Positions 54,353 through 64,000 of a stretch of DNA of 64,000 nucleotides are shown here, in pieces. Position numbers and translations under genes: made by a program. The notes below the pieces were generated by a model. It made no database searches and was not told where the DNA came from. It was given only the letters and a program-made list of their open reading frames with translations. Each line of letters opens with the position of its first letter. Within the stretch, counting starts at the first letter, position 1. The DNA is from Ligula intestinalis (lineage: Eukaryota > Platyhelminthes > Cestoda > Diphyllobothriidea > Diphyllobothriidae): NCBI GenBank assembly GCA_036362985.1, contig JAYGXS010000005.1, positions 51,066,394 to 51,130,393 on the forward strand. Direction: 5' to 3'.

Positions 54353-55343
54353 CAGTAGACGCCGTTGATCATGCAATAGTTCGACACATTTAAAAGACTT
54401 ATCCTCTTTTGCTAATTGGAATTGACTCCAGTTGTGAAACTGATAATCATGTAGTGTATTCTGAAGTTATTTCAGTAAGGATAGGAAGCCGGCTTTGTAA
54501 CGAGCTTCGTTCCGACTCCTAGCAAAACGTATCTTTTGTAAAAACTGACTGACTGCTTATGTAGTAGTTTTTATCATTTATTTTGACTGCATTTATAAAT
54601 TCAAATATATTTTATGGAGACCATGCATGAGAAAATTATTTTTGTACTTGTTTGCTAGCAAATTACGCGTTCTTTAAATTTTATACTCAAAGAAAGGGTA
54701 GCTTTCGGTTTTAAATTAGTTGCTAATTATTAGCTTTTTTACGATTGTTAGGTCTAAATCCATAATAAATCGTATCCACCAATTTATACGTGCTGCCTAT
54801 ACTGCATAAAATATATTCCAAATATACTTTAGTATTTGATGACTACTAGGTGACGTCCTCCTCAAACTGTAGGCAAAACTGTTCATTTCCGTAAACAGGA
54901 TGCACACAGTGCGCAGTTTTCAAACCTTGAATTCGAGTGTAGCATTCACTCATATAGAAAATTATTCAGCAATTAGGCAACTAATTTAAAACCAAAAGCT
55001 ACCCTTTGAGTATTAAATTTAAAGAACGCGTAATTTGCTATCAAACAAGTAAATAAAATAACTTTCTTGTGCATGTTTTCCATAAAATATATTTGAATTT
55101 ATAAAGGCAGTCAAAATCAATAATAAAAAGGCATACTATATAAGTAGTCCGTTTTTACAATAGATACGTTTTTCTACGAGTCATAACGAAGCTGATTTAA
55201 AAGCCAGCTTCCTATCCTGACTGAAATGACTTCCAAATACACTACACGATAATCAGTATCACAACTGGAGTCTATTCCGATTAGAAAAAGAGCATTAGTC
55301 TTTCGCATATAACGAAATATTGCGTGATCAACGGCGTCTACTG
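54353..55343. mobile_element. 991-bp palindromic DNA element, ~380-bp terminal inverted repeats, TA target site
   Basis: The left arm (54353-54735) and inverted right arm (about 54969-55343) match along almost their whole length, with scattered substitutions and small indels, around a spacer of about 230 bp. Both ends read CAGTAGACGCCGTTGATCA and are flanked by TA (54351-54352, 55344-55345). TA duplication with CAGTAG-type termini fits the Tc1/mariner-pogo group. No transposase frame is present, so it would be non-autonomous. Arms include GGATAGGAAGC(C/T)GGCTTT and AAATTACGCGTTCTTTAAAT. Confidence 0.88.
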
Positions 55344-56164
55344 TAGTTGATTGCTTATTCCAGAATTCTGAATGAACAAGTTTAGTAACCTAGATATCAT
55401 GAAACGAATTATGCGAATAGAGCTGACTATGATGTCTATTTCAGGTTGCAGACTGAGTGATCTTAGCGCTCATCTGGTTGGTTAACAGCACACGCAAGTT
55501 GATACCCAAAATAGTTTCAGATGCAAGTTCAAGGGCAGCTTGATTTGTAATTCGTTGGTGTACTTTCTCATTAATTCGTCATCAGAACATAAACATTTGC
55601 CTGTAAGGTTGACACCACCGTCCTGAGGACAGGAGAGGGATCTGTATTTTTTAGCCATCTGACTTCCTGTTTTCATCATATTCAGACGGAAAATGCCACT
55701 GCCAGATAGTTCAGTTTATTTAGCGTAAAAGACAATGCCTTTGGAAACCCTATTGAAAGCGATATGCAAAACTAGTCAAATTAAAATACATAAAAGAAAT
55801 GTGTTACTATTAAATACAGAGTAACATACACGCGTACACATTATAACCAAGCAATTTGCGCGCAGTCCCGTTTAAATTTTCTATAAAGTGTTTCACTTGA
55901 GTGCACTCATCAACTTTAACACGAGCATTGCTTCCACCAAATCAAACTAATGTTTGTCACACTGAGTAACTGGTCTGTTGTTGGAAGGCATGTGCTGATG
56001 ACAAGAACCCACGGCGAACATCCATGAGGTGACAAATATTCAACCTCTTTTTTGAATGGTGGACTAGTTCTGTGGAGGGGGTTTTATCGGTGAAAAATTT
56101 AAATGAAGCGGGTTTGGGGATCAGGTTTCTGCTAATTTAGTGGAGCATAAATAAAGGAAAAGGG
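55344..56164. other. no gene seen
   Basis: No recognisable coding, RNA or repeat feature. Confidence 0.5.
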
Positions 56165-56480
56165 CATCACCCAATCACTTTCTTGACTGTCTTCGTCCTT
56201 AAAGCGTCCTCACGTATGCTATCTTCTATCCACATGTGAACACATCGCTCAGCACGGATAGGAGTTCATATTCCACACAAGTAATCACCGTCTGTTTTTG
56301 GTTGGCTGTAACTGCTCTCCGTTGCACTTTGGCGTTAGAAGCCCAGCCTTGCTTTGCCTTACGCTGTTACCGGTTTCAAATACATATTTTTGTGAAGTAT
56401 TTACAAACATCAGAGGTTCTAGAGGAAACGTCAGGTTTGGCCTCAATCAAGCTCACTGGAGAAACTCTTGAACGTTAGGT
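56165..56480 (-). repeat. Dispersed repeat C, copy 1
   Basis: The reverse complement is colinear with 63690-64000: both have AGAACCTC(T/C)GAT, (C)AAAAATATGTATTT, AGTTACAGCC, AGACGGTGATTACT, TGAGCGATG or TAAGCGATG, and GACGCTTTAAGGACGAAGAC. The second copy runs off the window. Class unknown. Confidence 0.75.
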
Positions 56481-56704
56481 GAAGTAGGGCTGAAAGGGTT
56501 CGGCAGTTAAATCCGTTCCGGCACCGAGCTGTCCATGTGTAGCGCTCGTCTTGTGAAATATTTTACTGATTTGCTGCAGGCAACTGAAGACCTACGCCCT
56601 AGGAACATGAGGACACCCACACCGACAGCTCGCTAACTAAGTAAATCTGAACATATTTTCTGCGAGCGGTTTGCTCTTTAACTGAACTGCTCGCAGATAT
56701 GGCT

Positions 56705-56735
56705 GCTCGGTACCCGCTCGGTACCCGCTCGGCTC
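56705..56735. repeat. short GCTCGGTACCC tandem
   Basis: An 11-bp unit (GCTCGGTACCC) repeated about 2.5 times. Confidence 0.7.
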
Positions 56736-57019
56736 CACTGCATCCACAATCGAATTTAGCTTATGCGTGCAAGCATAGAAGAGGACAAAGACAGCGGGTA
56801 GACTGACCCCGCACTATTTCTGGCCTTTTCTGCTTGTATTCAGCCGGTCATAGCGTGCGTTTAACCTTGACGCAGATGCCTCAAGGCGGGTTCTATCAGA
56901 TGGGTCGTCAGCGTTTCATTTGAGCACTGATGAACTTTAGTTTCATGAAATACTTGTGACCCTGCTGCTGGCAAGTGCGAAAGTAGCAGCCCCTGTGTAC
57001 CCCAATCCGGGGACCTTAT

Positions 57020-57265
57020 AGTAACATTTCAGTTACTAAGGGGAACTGATATGGATGTCAAGTGGGAGGATCTCTTTCAAATGGCCCCAAGAAGGAACCT
57101 CAGAAGACATGACTGCCAGTTGAAGAAGGAACTGTGCCGCAAAAACCAACGTCCATCCTTCTTCTCTCTCAGGGTCATTCGACAGTGGAACTCCTTGCCA
57201 GAGTCTATTGTGCATTAACCTACTGCGAACGTCTACAAGAGACGTTTGGATAATCATCGGTTAAA
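57020..57265 (+). pseudogene. CR1/Rex-like LINE 3' coding end
   Basis: The plus strand reads LFQMAPRRNLRRHDCQLKKE, RPSFFSLRVIRQWNSLPESI, VH-stop-PTANVYKRRLDNH. The block FFSxRVIxxWNSLPxxVVxA is the conserved C-terminus of CR1-type ORF2 proteins. Upstream RT is absent and one stop interrupts the frame, so it is a 5'-truncated dead copy. Confidence 0.8.
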
Positions 57266-57654
57266 GCCCAAAAGCCACCTAACATAAATGACGACGTCCA
57301 CTACAAACAGCACTACAAAAAACAGACTACTCGTTTGATTTCAATAGACTTTTCATTTTACAATAAATATAATCAGACGAATACTGGGTATTAAGTGAAC
57401 TTTTTGTACGCTGCCACACCGCAAACGCCTCACCCTCTTAGTAAGTCATATTTCCAAAATATTTCTATGCACTTTTCCACAACAAAAGCGATTTGTAACA
57501 ATTTTTGCAATTTCCACAAAAATTTATGCATTCCTGCACCGTTTCAATGGAGTTTTTAAGGGCTTTGGCCATTTACTCCAAATGTACTGACTGAATCATC
57601 TCCCTGTAGATGATTCTAAAATGACCGCGTCGAAGAAGCTGTGGGGACTTTCGT

Positions 57655-57890
57655 GATCGTCCACACTCGTCCGACTATAAACTTCCTACAACCTATTCTC
57701 CACTACCTCTGTACAGAATACATTGTTTCCCCTTCCGGCGTCTCACTTTTCCCTTCCCGCATGAAACTGGGCTTGAAGATCGCTGCGCAAATGTGTACCT
57801 TTTAACTTAAGCCACTGCGACACCGTCCGGAGTCCATCTGTATCGTGTTCAACCACAGGCTCTAAAGCAAATGAAATGCGTCCAGAGCCT
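57655..57890 (-). repeat. Dispersed repeat B, copy 1
   Basis: The reverse complement has ACGATACAGATGGACTCCGG, GTCGCAGTGGCTTAAG, GCGATCTTCAAGCCCAG, TGTATTCTGTACAGAGGTAG and GTGGAGAATAGGTTG, colinear with 62860-63075 and 62385-62580. Confidence 0.7.
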
Positions 57891-58029
57891 GAGCGCCCGC
57901 ACATGTTCGATTGCCTATGAACCATCGTTTGCTAGTTCGCGCGCAACTCTTGCGCCTCTCGGCTTCTAGCACGTGCACCCGTTGGTGCGCACTCAGACAC
58001 CAGCCATCTGTGGCCTTTGTTACACTCCT

Positions 58030-58420
58030 ATAAGTGTTGAGGCTAAAGCGGTTAACCCTAAGACCTACAATATTCGAGACCCTGGTTCCTCAGGAGATTG
58101 GAGAGAAGACGGTGGAAAGGCGAGAGTAGACGGAACATTATATTGTTTACAGAGAGGAGGGGGAAAGTCGCCAATTGGTCTTGCAAGGCGTCCAACCTTG
58201 AGGCCGGCGTCGTCACTACCGCCTCGCGCTAGGCGCAATTCCAATTCAGGTTTAAGAGCCATCAGGCCGGGAGACAGAGAGAGAGCGGGTTTATTGGATA
58301 GGTTGGCCTGTGAAAGGTTGGACACCGTGCGAATGGACAGTGTGTAGGTGGATAGCGTATGGCGCGACACCGTTGATGGACATCGTGGGTGGCCTGTGTC
58401 TCGCAGCAATCGCAACGACC
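58030..58420 (+). repeat. Dispersed repeat A, best copy
   Basis: Reads GCGGTTAACCCTAAGACCTA, CCTGGTTCCTCAGGAGATTG, TTATATTGTTTACAGAGAGG, GGGGGAAAGTCGCC and TCTTGCAAGGCGTCCAACC. The first 50 bp hint at a tRNA-like head with a GGTTC box, but pairing is not convincing. An open frame inside it (57973-58347) has no recognisable domain and probably is chance. Confidence 0.75.
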
Positions 58421-59319
58421 TTGAGGTCCAGACAGATTGAGATCACGAGAGAAAAGCCAGACAACGAGCAAGCAACGACCCACTACACTCCCACTGCGTG
58501 GGATCTGGGTTAACGTGGCCAGTTCCGGCTGCGCCAACCACACGTGCACGATCATGACTCTGATCTTCTTTACTGTATGTTGATACCGGGCATGGAGGGG
58601 TGAGTGCAGTAGATGCAACGCCAGTCTACTATCACTTAAAACCAGTCCATGCGTAAGTCACAGTTCCTGCACCACAGGGTGGATGTCGTCGAAATCCATG
58701 GTCCAACTCTGATGCATATCCAAATGACTCAGCTTCAAATCTCTGGTAGCCACCGCCGCATGGGTTGGCTTATGATGATAAATAGACACACGGTGACCCT
58801 TGTAGCAGTCGGTGACCCTAAGCTTGCTGCGCAAACTTGGCAGAATGCGTTTGACTGCCGGTGCAAAAACATCCGTTTATTAGATAGCAGCAGAGTTGCG
58901 CGTCAAGAGTTGCATAAAACCAAGTCGAGCTTTTCAACTTCCAAAGTACGCAATTTTCAACGAAAAAACACGATATTTACACTGCGATAACCAGTCTTGT
59001 CCTCAAACCCCTTGTTGTCGGTAGAGAGGCAAAGATAGGCCTGCGCGCCAAACTAGAGAGGTCCTCCTACCAATACAAGGCAACTCTAACAAAGGCCACG
59101 GTTAACGTAAGGTAATTATGTGCACCGACGATAAAGGTAGCCAAGCGGGGTGACGATCTAGTTTGTACGTACACTGATTTCCTTTAGGTGAAACAGTTCC
59201 TTATTTGAGCTAGGAGAGCATGTTTTGCATAAGTATGCATCTGTTTAGTTGGTACACTTAGGTGTTGTGGTTGACTGTATGGACTGTGTTTGAGGGTCCG
59301 GAACTTACTTCGGGGGTAA
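58421..59319. other. no gene seen
   Basis: No recognisable coding, RNA or repeat feature. Confidence 0.5.
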
Positions 59320-59560
59320 TGGTTAGGGTTGGATGATGGGGTTAGAGTTAGGAGTAAAGACCAGGGGCCAAGTAGACAAGATCTATGGTTAGAGTTGAGT
59401 CTAAAGATGATGAAAGGGCTTAGAATTAAAACCCAGGGCTTAGAGTTATGGCTTAGACTTGGGCGTAATGTTTGGACTAAGGATTAAGGTAAGGGCTTAC
59501 CTATTGGGGGTATGGTTTAGTTTAAGGTTAGGAAAAAGAAATTGCAGTTGTGGATTTGGA
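59320..59560. repeat. degenerate TTAGGG-like tract
   Basis: Imperfect telomere-type hexamers spread over about 240 bp (GGTTAGGGTTGG, GGGGTTAGAGTTAGGAG, GGTTAGAGTTGAG, GGGCTTAGAGTTATGG, GGTTTAGTTTAAGGTTAGG), separated by degenerate spacers. An old interstitial telomeric sequence or a chance-related minisatellite. Confidence 0.55.
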
Positions 59561-61374
59561 TAACGGCTTAGTGGTTGGCTAATAAGCCTCTAATTTAAGC
59601 AGTTTTTTGCCTAGTGGGGGCCTATTGCATCTGTGTGTTCAGTCTACTTGCGCACCTTATTCCCTTTTCGTGCTCTTTTTATAAAACTTTTGGAGTTTTA
59701 AAACAACGGAATGCGGTTATTAGACGTTTCAATCTTTTTCCCCTTGTCATTGGTCCACCGTTGTGTGTTTCCCCACTGGTTACACGCTTTCTTAGTACCA
59801 GTCCCGTATTACAGATAGCGTTGGTCTGGATTTTTCCACCTTTCGCACCTTTCTTTTGAAGGTCAAAGCTGAAGATGGCCTGGTGACAATGAAGCACGTT
59901 CTTTTAAAAATCGATTAAAACAGGTTTGTGGGATGACTACGAAGTCGAACTATCTCCTGCAAATACACAAATATTCTCAGGCACAAGTGGACGCAGTAAA
60001 ATATAGCTTTGGTGACTTCTGCCTGGTGATTGTGGTGTTCCGAGTATATCTACTGCTTAGATAATAAAAAACTTCCTTCAGGGAGCCCCACTATGAATCC
60101 CTACCACATGTTCTTTATGAAATCGATTTAGAAGGGGTTACATGATAAATAACGTTGTAACCTCGCATCTGCAGTGTTCACCTGCGCCGCCACTGTCATA
60201 ACCTTGTGTGTTCCTGTGTCAACACCGGTTATGTCCCCCAGTTACGTGCAAGGAAGAGAAGGCAGAACAGGATAGCAGATAGTATTTTACTGTCAGTTGT
60301 ACTAGTATTTCAGCTCCGTATCCTGTGTGTTCAGCAGCTTGTCTTCTGTGTCCGTCAGCAGCTTGTGTTCTGTCGTCGTCTCGGTCAACAGCGTTCCGTG
60401 TCTCTAGCAGCAGAATGCCCTTCAGTTCGTAACCTCGGTACATAAGGGCCAGATGTCATTGCTCCCCATTGGGTCTCCACGAGTGGTCGAGCGCGCGCTT
60501 GCTGACGCGCGCATGTGCATGCGTCCTCATCGAGACCTCCCGATAGCAGCTACCAAGCTGCGGGGCAGTCTTGTTTGCGCTTGCCTCCTTTGTCCTGGCC
60601 AAATGTTCGCCCTTTGAAGGTAGCTTGTAAGTGCATGAACTGGTCGACTGTAAGATCCCTTTGTTCTGGTACCCTCAGGATTGCCCGAGAGACAACTGGC
60701 ATCTGGGCCGTCCCAAGAATACGTAGTCGACCTAGAATAGAGTTTTCGACTAACGATGAGTATCAGTATAAGTATATTTGAAGGATATGTAGGTAGATTG
60801 CCTTTGAGTAGATTAGCTCACACAAGTTGGAATGCTTAATGATGTTTCTCGAAAATACTGAGTTTTTAGAAAGAATGTGCGTCCTAAGGGGATAAGAAGA
60901 ATCGAACGCAATCAAGCGGGTACTCCATATGAAGTTGGCCTCCCATTTGGCTCAACTTTCGAAAGCAAGTTTTATAGTGATGCAATGCCTGCTACCTCAA
61001 AAGCGTATTATGTTAGATTTGAACAGATATCGCCCGAAAAGATAAGTTGAGGGCCAATCATGCCAATCTTTGCGACATTTACTTTGGAAATCAATCAAAG
61101 CGGGGGAAGCTCTCATAGAAGAGGATTCGATTTAGAATGTGGTTAGCCTTGTCCGTGCGTGTAGTACCTGCCACTATTGTAAATTATTAGTTTTTTATCT
61201 TGAAACTTTCGAGTTCACGAGACAATAATCAAACGCCACGAGACTACCAGAATTTGATGAGTTCATGCAATTTCGTGATGTCTTATTTAACTTCATATGG
61301 AAGTTGCCTATTAATAAGATCAAATAAACTGTCCAATTAATCACGGATCTAGAAAGCTGAAATACCCGTTTGCG
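59561..61374. other. no gene seen
   Basis: No identified gene. 60300-60400 contains an imperfect CAGCAGCTTGT(C/G)TTCTGT repeat and 60489-60525 a GCGCGC-rich palindromic stretch. Open frames here lack domain motifs. Confidence 0.45.
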
Positions 61375-61818
61375 TAAACCTTTGGTGTGTGATATGTGAT
61401 CGAAGGTCTTCCCTCGCGTGCAATTGGTCGACAGCAGTTACGTGTGCCTTTCGGTGACAAACTCACGCGTACTCTTCACTCTCCTTTCTTTTCTACGAAT
61501 GGGCTGTAAAGACAGACTTCATTTCATGCCACATCGATGTGCATCTATTCTTTTACCTGTTCCTTGGGAGCGGGATACATTGGCCGAACAATGTGACGTC
61601 TAGAGAAGAGAATACGACAGCACAGACCAGGCTGGCTCAGCAAAGGGGGAATATACCGATCTCAAGCTCAATCTTCACCCACCTAATTGATATCAACCAT
61701 CAAGTTGACGCGAGAGAAGCCTTTCATGTCATATATGGCATGCCAACACACTACTCCAAAGGTCTGCGCAAATGGGTGTTAGGCACACCAGAGGCAGTGG
61801 CAATCCGGTTAGCATAAC
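61375..61818 (+). pseudogene. Penelope-like element fragment, second lineage
   Basis: NSRVLFTLLSFLRMGCKDRL, a frameshift, and DNA matching the GIY-YIG region of the 38.7-39.5 kb element (GGAGCGGGATACATTGGCCG, AATACGACAGCACAGACC), then HYSKGLRKWVLGTPEAVAIR. Same lineage as 38710-39545; stops at 61601 and elsewhere. Sequence to about 62390 shows nothing more. Confidence 0.75.
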
Positions 61819-62384
61819 ACACTATGCTGTCAAAAAGAAAAAAACCGCACGACAGAGAATAACTGAGATCACACCTACCAATCACGTCTCACTCCATATA
61901 AGTATTGATTTTTCGTCAGTTTTAACATTTTAGTTTTTAATTGCACTTTTCCTGTTAGTCCAAAGACGAGTTGGGGCGCCAAACTCGAAAAATCGTTCAT
62001 TTAAGCATCCTTATTTCCCAAAGAAATCTTAAAATTTAAATCTATTGGGGATGTCTGTATTCCAGTTTATACAAAAGAATCTTTCCAGTTAACAAAAACA
62101 TCAAAATGTGCCAAGTAAACAGATGTCTACCCATACAAAACATGCCTATCAGGTCAAATAAGAGCTGTCTTACATCACAAACATCTGTGTATATACACAT
62201 TAGATCGTCACTGAATGAAATAAACTCAAATGAAACCAACCTAGCTCGTTAATTTGCGTAAATAGACCCAGTTAGAAACTTCTTCATACGGCATTCAATA
62301 AAAATGGAAGACCTCAACCTATTGAAATGTTCTTGATGCTGGAGGCTTTGACCGATTATAATTGGTGTGCTTCAAGGCGCAGTT

Positions 62385-62580
62385 GTGTTTCTATCGCAGG
62401 GTTTAATATAACAGAAAATACCCCGCTCGCTGCGATCTTCAGGTCCGGTTCCGCATGGAAACAGAGAAAAGTGGACTGACAGGTAGAAGGAATAGTAGAT
62501 TCTGTACAGAGATAGTGGAGAATAGGTTGAAGGCTTTTGCCTGCTAACTGAGCGTGCGTCCACACCGAAGGAGGGGTTTT
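62385..62580 (+). repeat. Dispersed repeat B, copy 2
   Basis: Contains TGCGATCTTCAGGTCCGGTT, GGAAACAGAGAAAAGTGG, GATTCTGTACAGAGATAGTG and GAGAATAGGTTGAAGG, colinear with the copies at 57655-57890 and 62860-63075. Confidence 0.75.
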
Positions 62581-62859
62581 CAGTGTCCGAAGTGCGAATC
62601 AGCCCTGAAGGTGATTGCCCGGACCGGATGTGAATAGGCAGACACGGATGCATGCGTATGTGCTAGCAGCCGAGAGAGTCGTGAGTTGCGCGCAGAGTGG
62701 AGTCATTACAAATCAGCTACTCTAGGCTCAACAAGCAAAAAATGGTTCAAAGGCAATTGGAAATGTGTGGGCTCTCAGGCTTTTCGACGTTTTGGCTAAC
62801 TAGGTTACCCTTAGTCTCAGTGCGCTTTAAATTGGCTTCACAGTATGCGCTTTAACATG

Positions 62860-63075
62860 ATACAGATGGTCCGTGGAGGGTATCACAGTGGCTTACGTCA
62901 GTATGTGAACGTTTGCCACTGCGATCTTCAAATCCGGTTCCATGTGGGAAGAGAAAAAAGTGAGACATCCGATGGGAGAATAGTGTATTCTGTACAAAAG
63001 TAGTGGATAAAAGGTTGGAGGAAGTTGACAGTCGGACGAGTGCGCAACCACCCACGAGCAGGTCGGTGGCCAAAG
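62860..63075 (+). repeat. Dispersed repeat B, copy 3
   Basis: Contains ATGATACAGATGGTCCGTGG, TGCGATCTTCAAATCCGGTT, GTGTATTCTGTACAAAAGTA and AGTCGGACGAGTG. Direct orientation relative to copy 2, about 280 bp away. Confidence 0.75.
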
Positions 63076-63689
63076 TGTGAGATTGCAGTGAGATGGGTGA
63101 CCAGACTGGATTGTGGCAGACAGGCCCTGTTGCTTGCTGAGTTGCTGGCAGCCGTGACAGGTAGAGCGTTGTGTGCGGAATTAGGTCACTGCGGGGTCAC
63201 AAGTATCTCATCAAACTTAAGTTAATCAGTGCCTAGATTAAGTGCCAATGACCCGTCAAATAGAATCCGCCTGTTACCATCTGCGTCCTAGCTGGTGTTC
63301 AAGGTGAAGATGGGCTGCATAAAGGCACACTAAACACGAAATTGTGTGGCATCAGCCTATCCGTTGTCTTCGCTGTCTCGCTTTCTTCTATGCTTGCACG
63401 TATTTGTCTGAATTTGATTTTGCAGACTGCGGCGCCTAGCAGACGTCGAGCAGCCCCACCTACGAGCATTTCAGGTAACAATCGAGCCTTTCGCAGAAAA
63501 TGTGCTACCTTAGTTAACGAGTTGTCGGTGCGTGCCTGCGTGCGTGTCTGTGTCTGCCACTGAGCATTGCTCCTCGGTAGCCTGCAGCCAATCAGTGAAC
63601 TGTTGCGCAAGAAAAGCGTATAGCACACGAAAAGCTCGGTGCCGGAGTGGATTAAAATCGTTAATCAAGGTTCCACTGCATACGTTTTC
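63076..63689. other. no gene seen
   Basis: A TGCGTGCGTGTCTGTGTC low-complexity patch near 63530; otherwise nothing recognised. Confidence 0.45.
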
Positions 63690-64000
63690 AGCCCCACTTC
63701 ACCCAACGTTGCAGAGCAAGGGTTTTCCGGTAAGCTAGATGAAATTCAAATAGGACATTTCCCTGTAGAACCTCCGATATTTGCAAGCGCTTCCCAAAAA
63801 TATGTATTTTTTACCAGCTGCAGCGTAAGTCGGAAAAATAGGGCTTTTTAGGTCAAAGTTACAGCCAGCGAAAAATAGACGGTGATTACTCATGTGGACG
63901 TTGAAATCCTATCGGTGCTAAGCGATGCGTTTGCAAGCAGATAGAAGATCGCATACGTGATGACGCTTTAAGGACGAAGACAGGGAAAAAAAGTGATAGG
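63690..64000 (+). repeat. Dispersed repeat C, copy 2 (runs off the window)
   Basis: Colinear with the reverse complement of 56165-56480 as described there. The right border is not in the window. Confidence 0.75.

Noticed and set aside
57973..58347. A 124-codon frame in repeat A
   Set aside because: Lies within a dispersed repeat whose other copies do not keep the frame; no domain.
60120..60500. Possible LTR (TGTAACC...) region
   Set aside because: No matching second LTR, primer-binding site or gag/pol frame in the window.
1..64000. CRISPR arrays, bacterial operons, riboswitches
   Set aside because: No regularly spaced identical repeats; the genes have introns and the content is eukaryotic retroelements.

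Overview
The window is transposon-dense animal (eukaryotic) DNA with only two recognisable host genes. Both have spliced, intron-bearing architecture. The repeat mix is RTE-like, CR1-like and Jockey-like non-LTR retrotransposons, Penelope-like elements (PLEs) with GIY-YIG endonucleases, tRNA-derived SINE-like repeats and non-autonomous DNA elements. That mix fits a flatworm, and a tapeworm of the diphyllobothriid type is my best guess. This is inferred from repeat content; no species-diagnostic gene is present.

Host genes: exon 1 of a mitochondrial ALKBH7-like dioxygenase lies on the minus strand at 3361-3624, with its other exons outside the window. A three-exon SAP18-like gene (Sin3/exon-junction-complex cofactor) lies on the plus strand between about 32.1 and 35.2 kb. 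One tRNA-like gene is at 40360-40439. I found no convincing host coding sequence elsewhere.

Layout: 0-5 kb holds a truncated Jockey-like copy, an RTE 5' fragment, a PLE fragment, two minus-strand SINE copies and the ALKBH7 exon. 4-10.7 kb is a pile-up of RTE copies in both orientations; the largest is split by a Jockey-like 3' fragment. 11-16.6 kb has a PLE relic and a decayed CR1-like element (+). 17.3-24.4 kb has two CR1-like elements (-), a doubled 3'-UTR hairpin module, a SINE copy beside an assembly gap, and a CR1 ORF1 relic with an internal tandem duplication. 27.4-31.7 kb has an RTE-like relic and a Jockey-like element whose roughly 1044-codon EN/RT frame is open. 32-35 kb is SAP18. 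35.4-39.5 kb has PLE relics, a hairpin with hammerhead-like core motifs and a MITE-like element. 40-44.3 kb has a tRNA-like gene between two copies of a dispersed repeat, then a 5'-truncated RTE (+). 44.8-50.5 kb has a near complete CR1-like element (ORF1+ORF2) and a PLE. 50.5-64 kb is mainly non-coding, with a 991-bp palindromic DNA element flanked by TA, several dispersed repeat pairs, a degenerate TTAGGG-like tract and small CR1 and PLE tails.

The genes do not form an operon or pathway. The window mainly records successive, nested retrotransposition and small DNA elements around two housekeeping genes. The items most likely to be undescribed are the palindromic element at 54.35-55.34 kb, the MITE-like family at 35.8, 40.9 and 49.1 kb, the hairpin at 38.2 kb, and the paired 3'-end hairpins at 19.8 and 20.1 kb.
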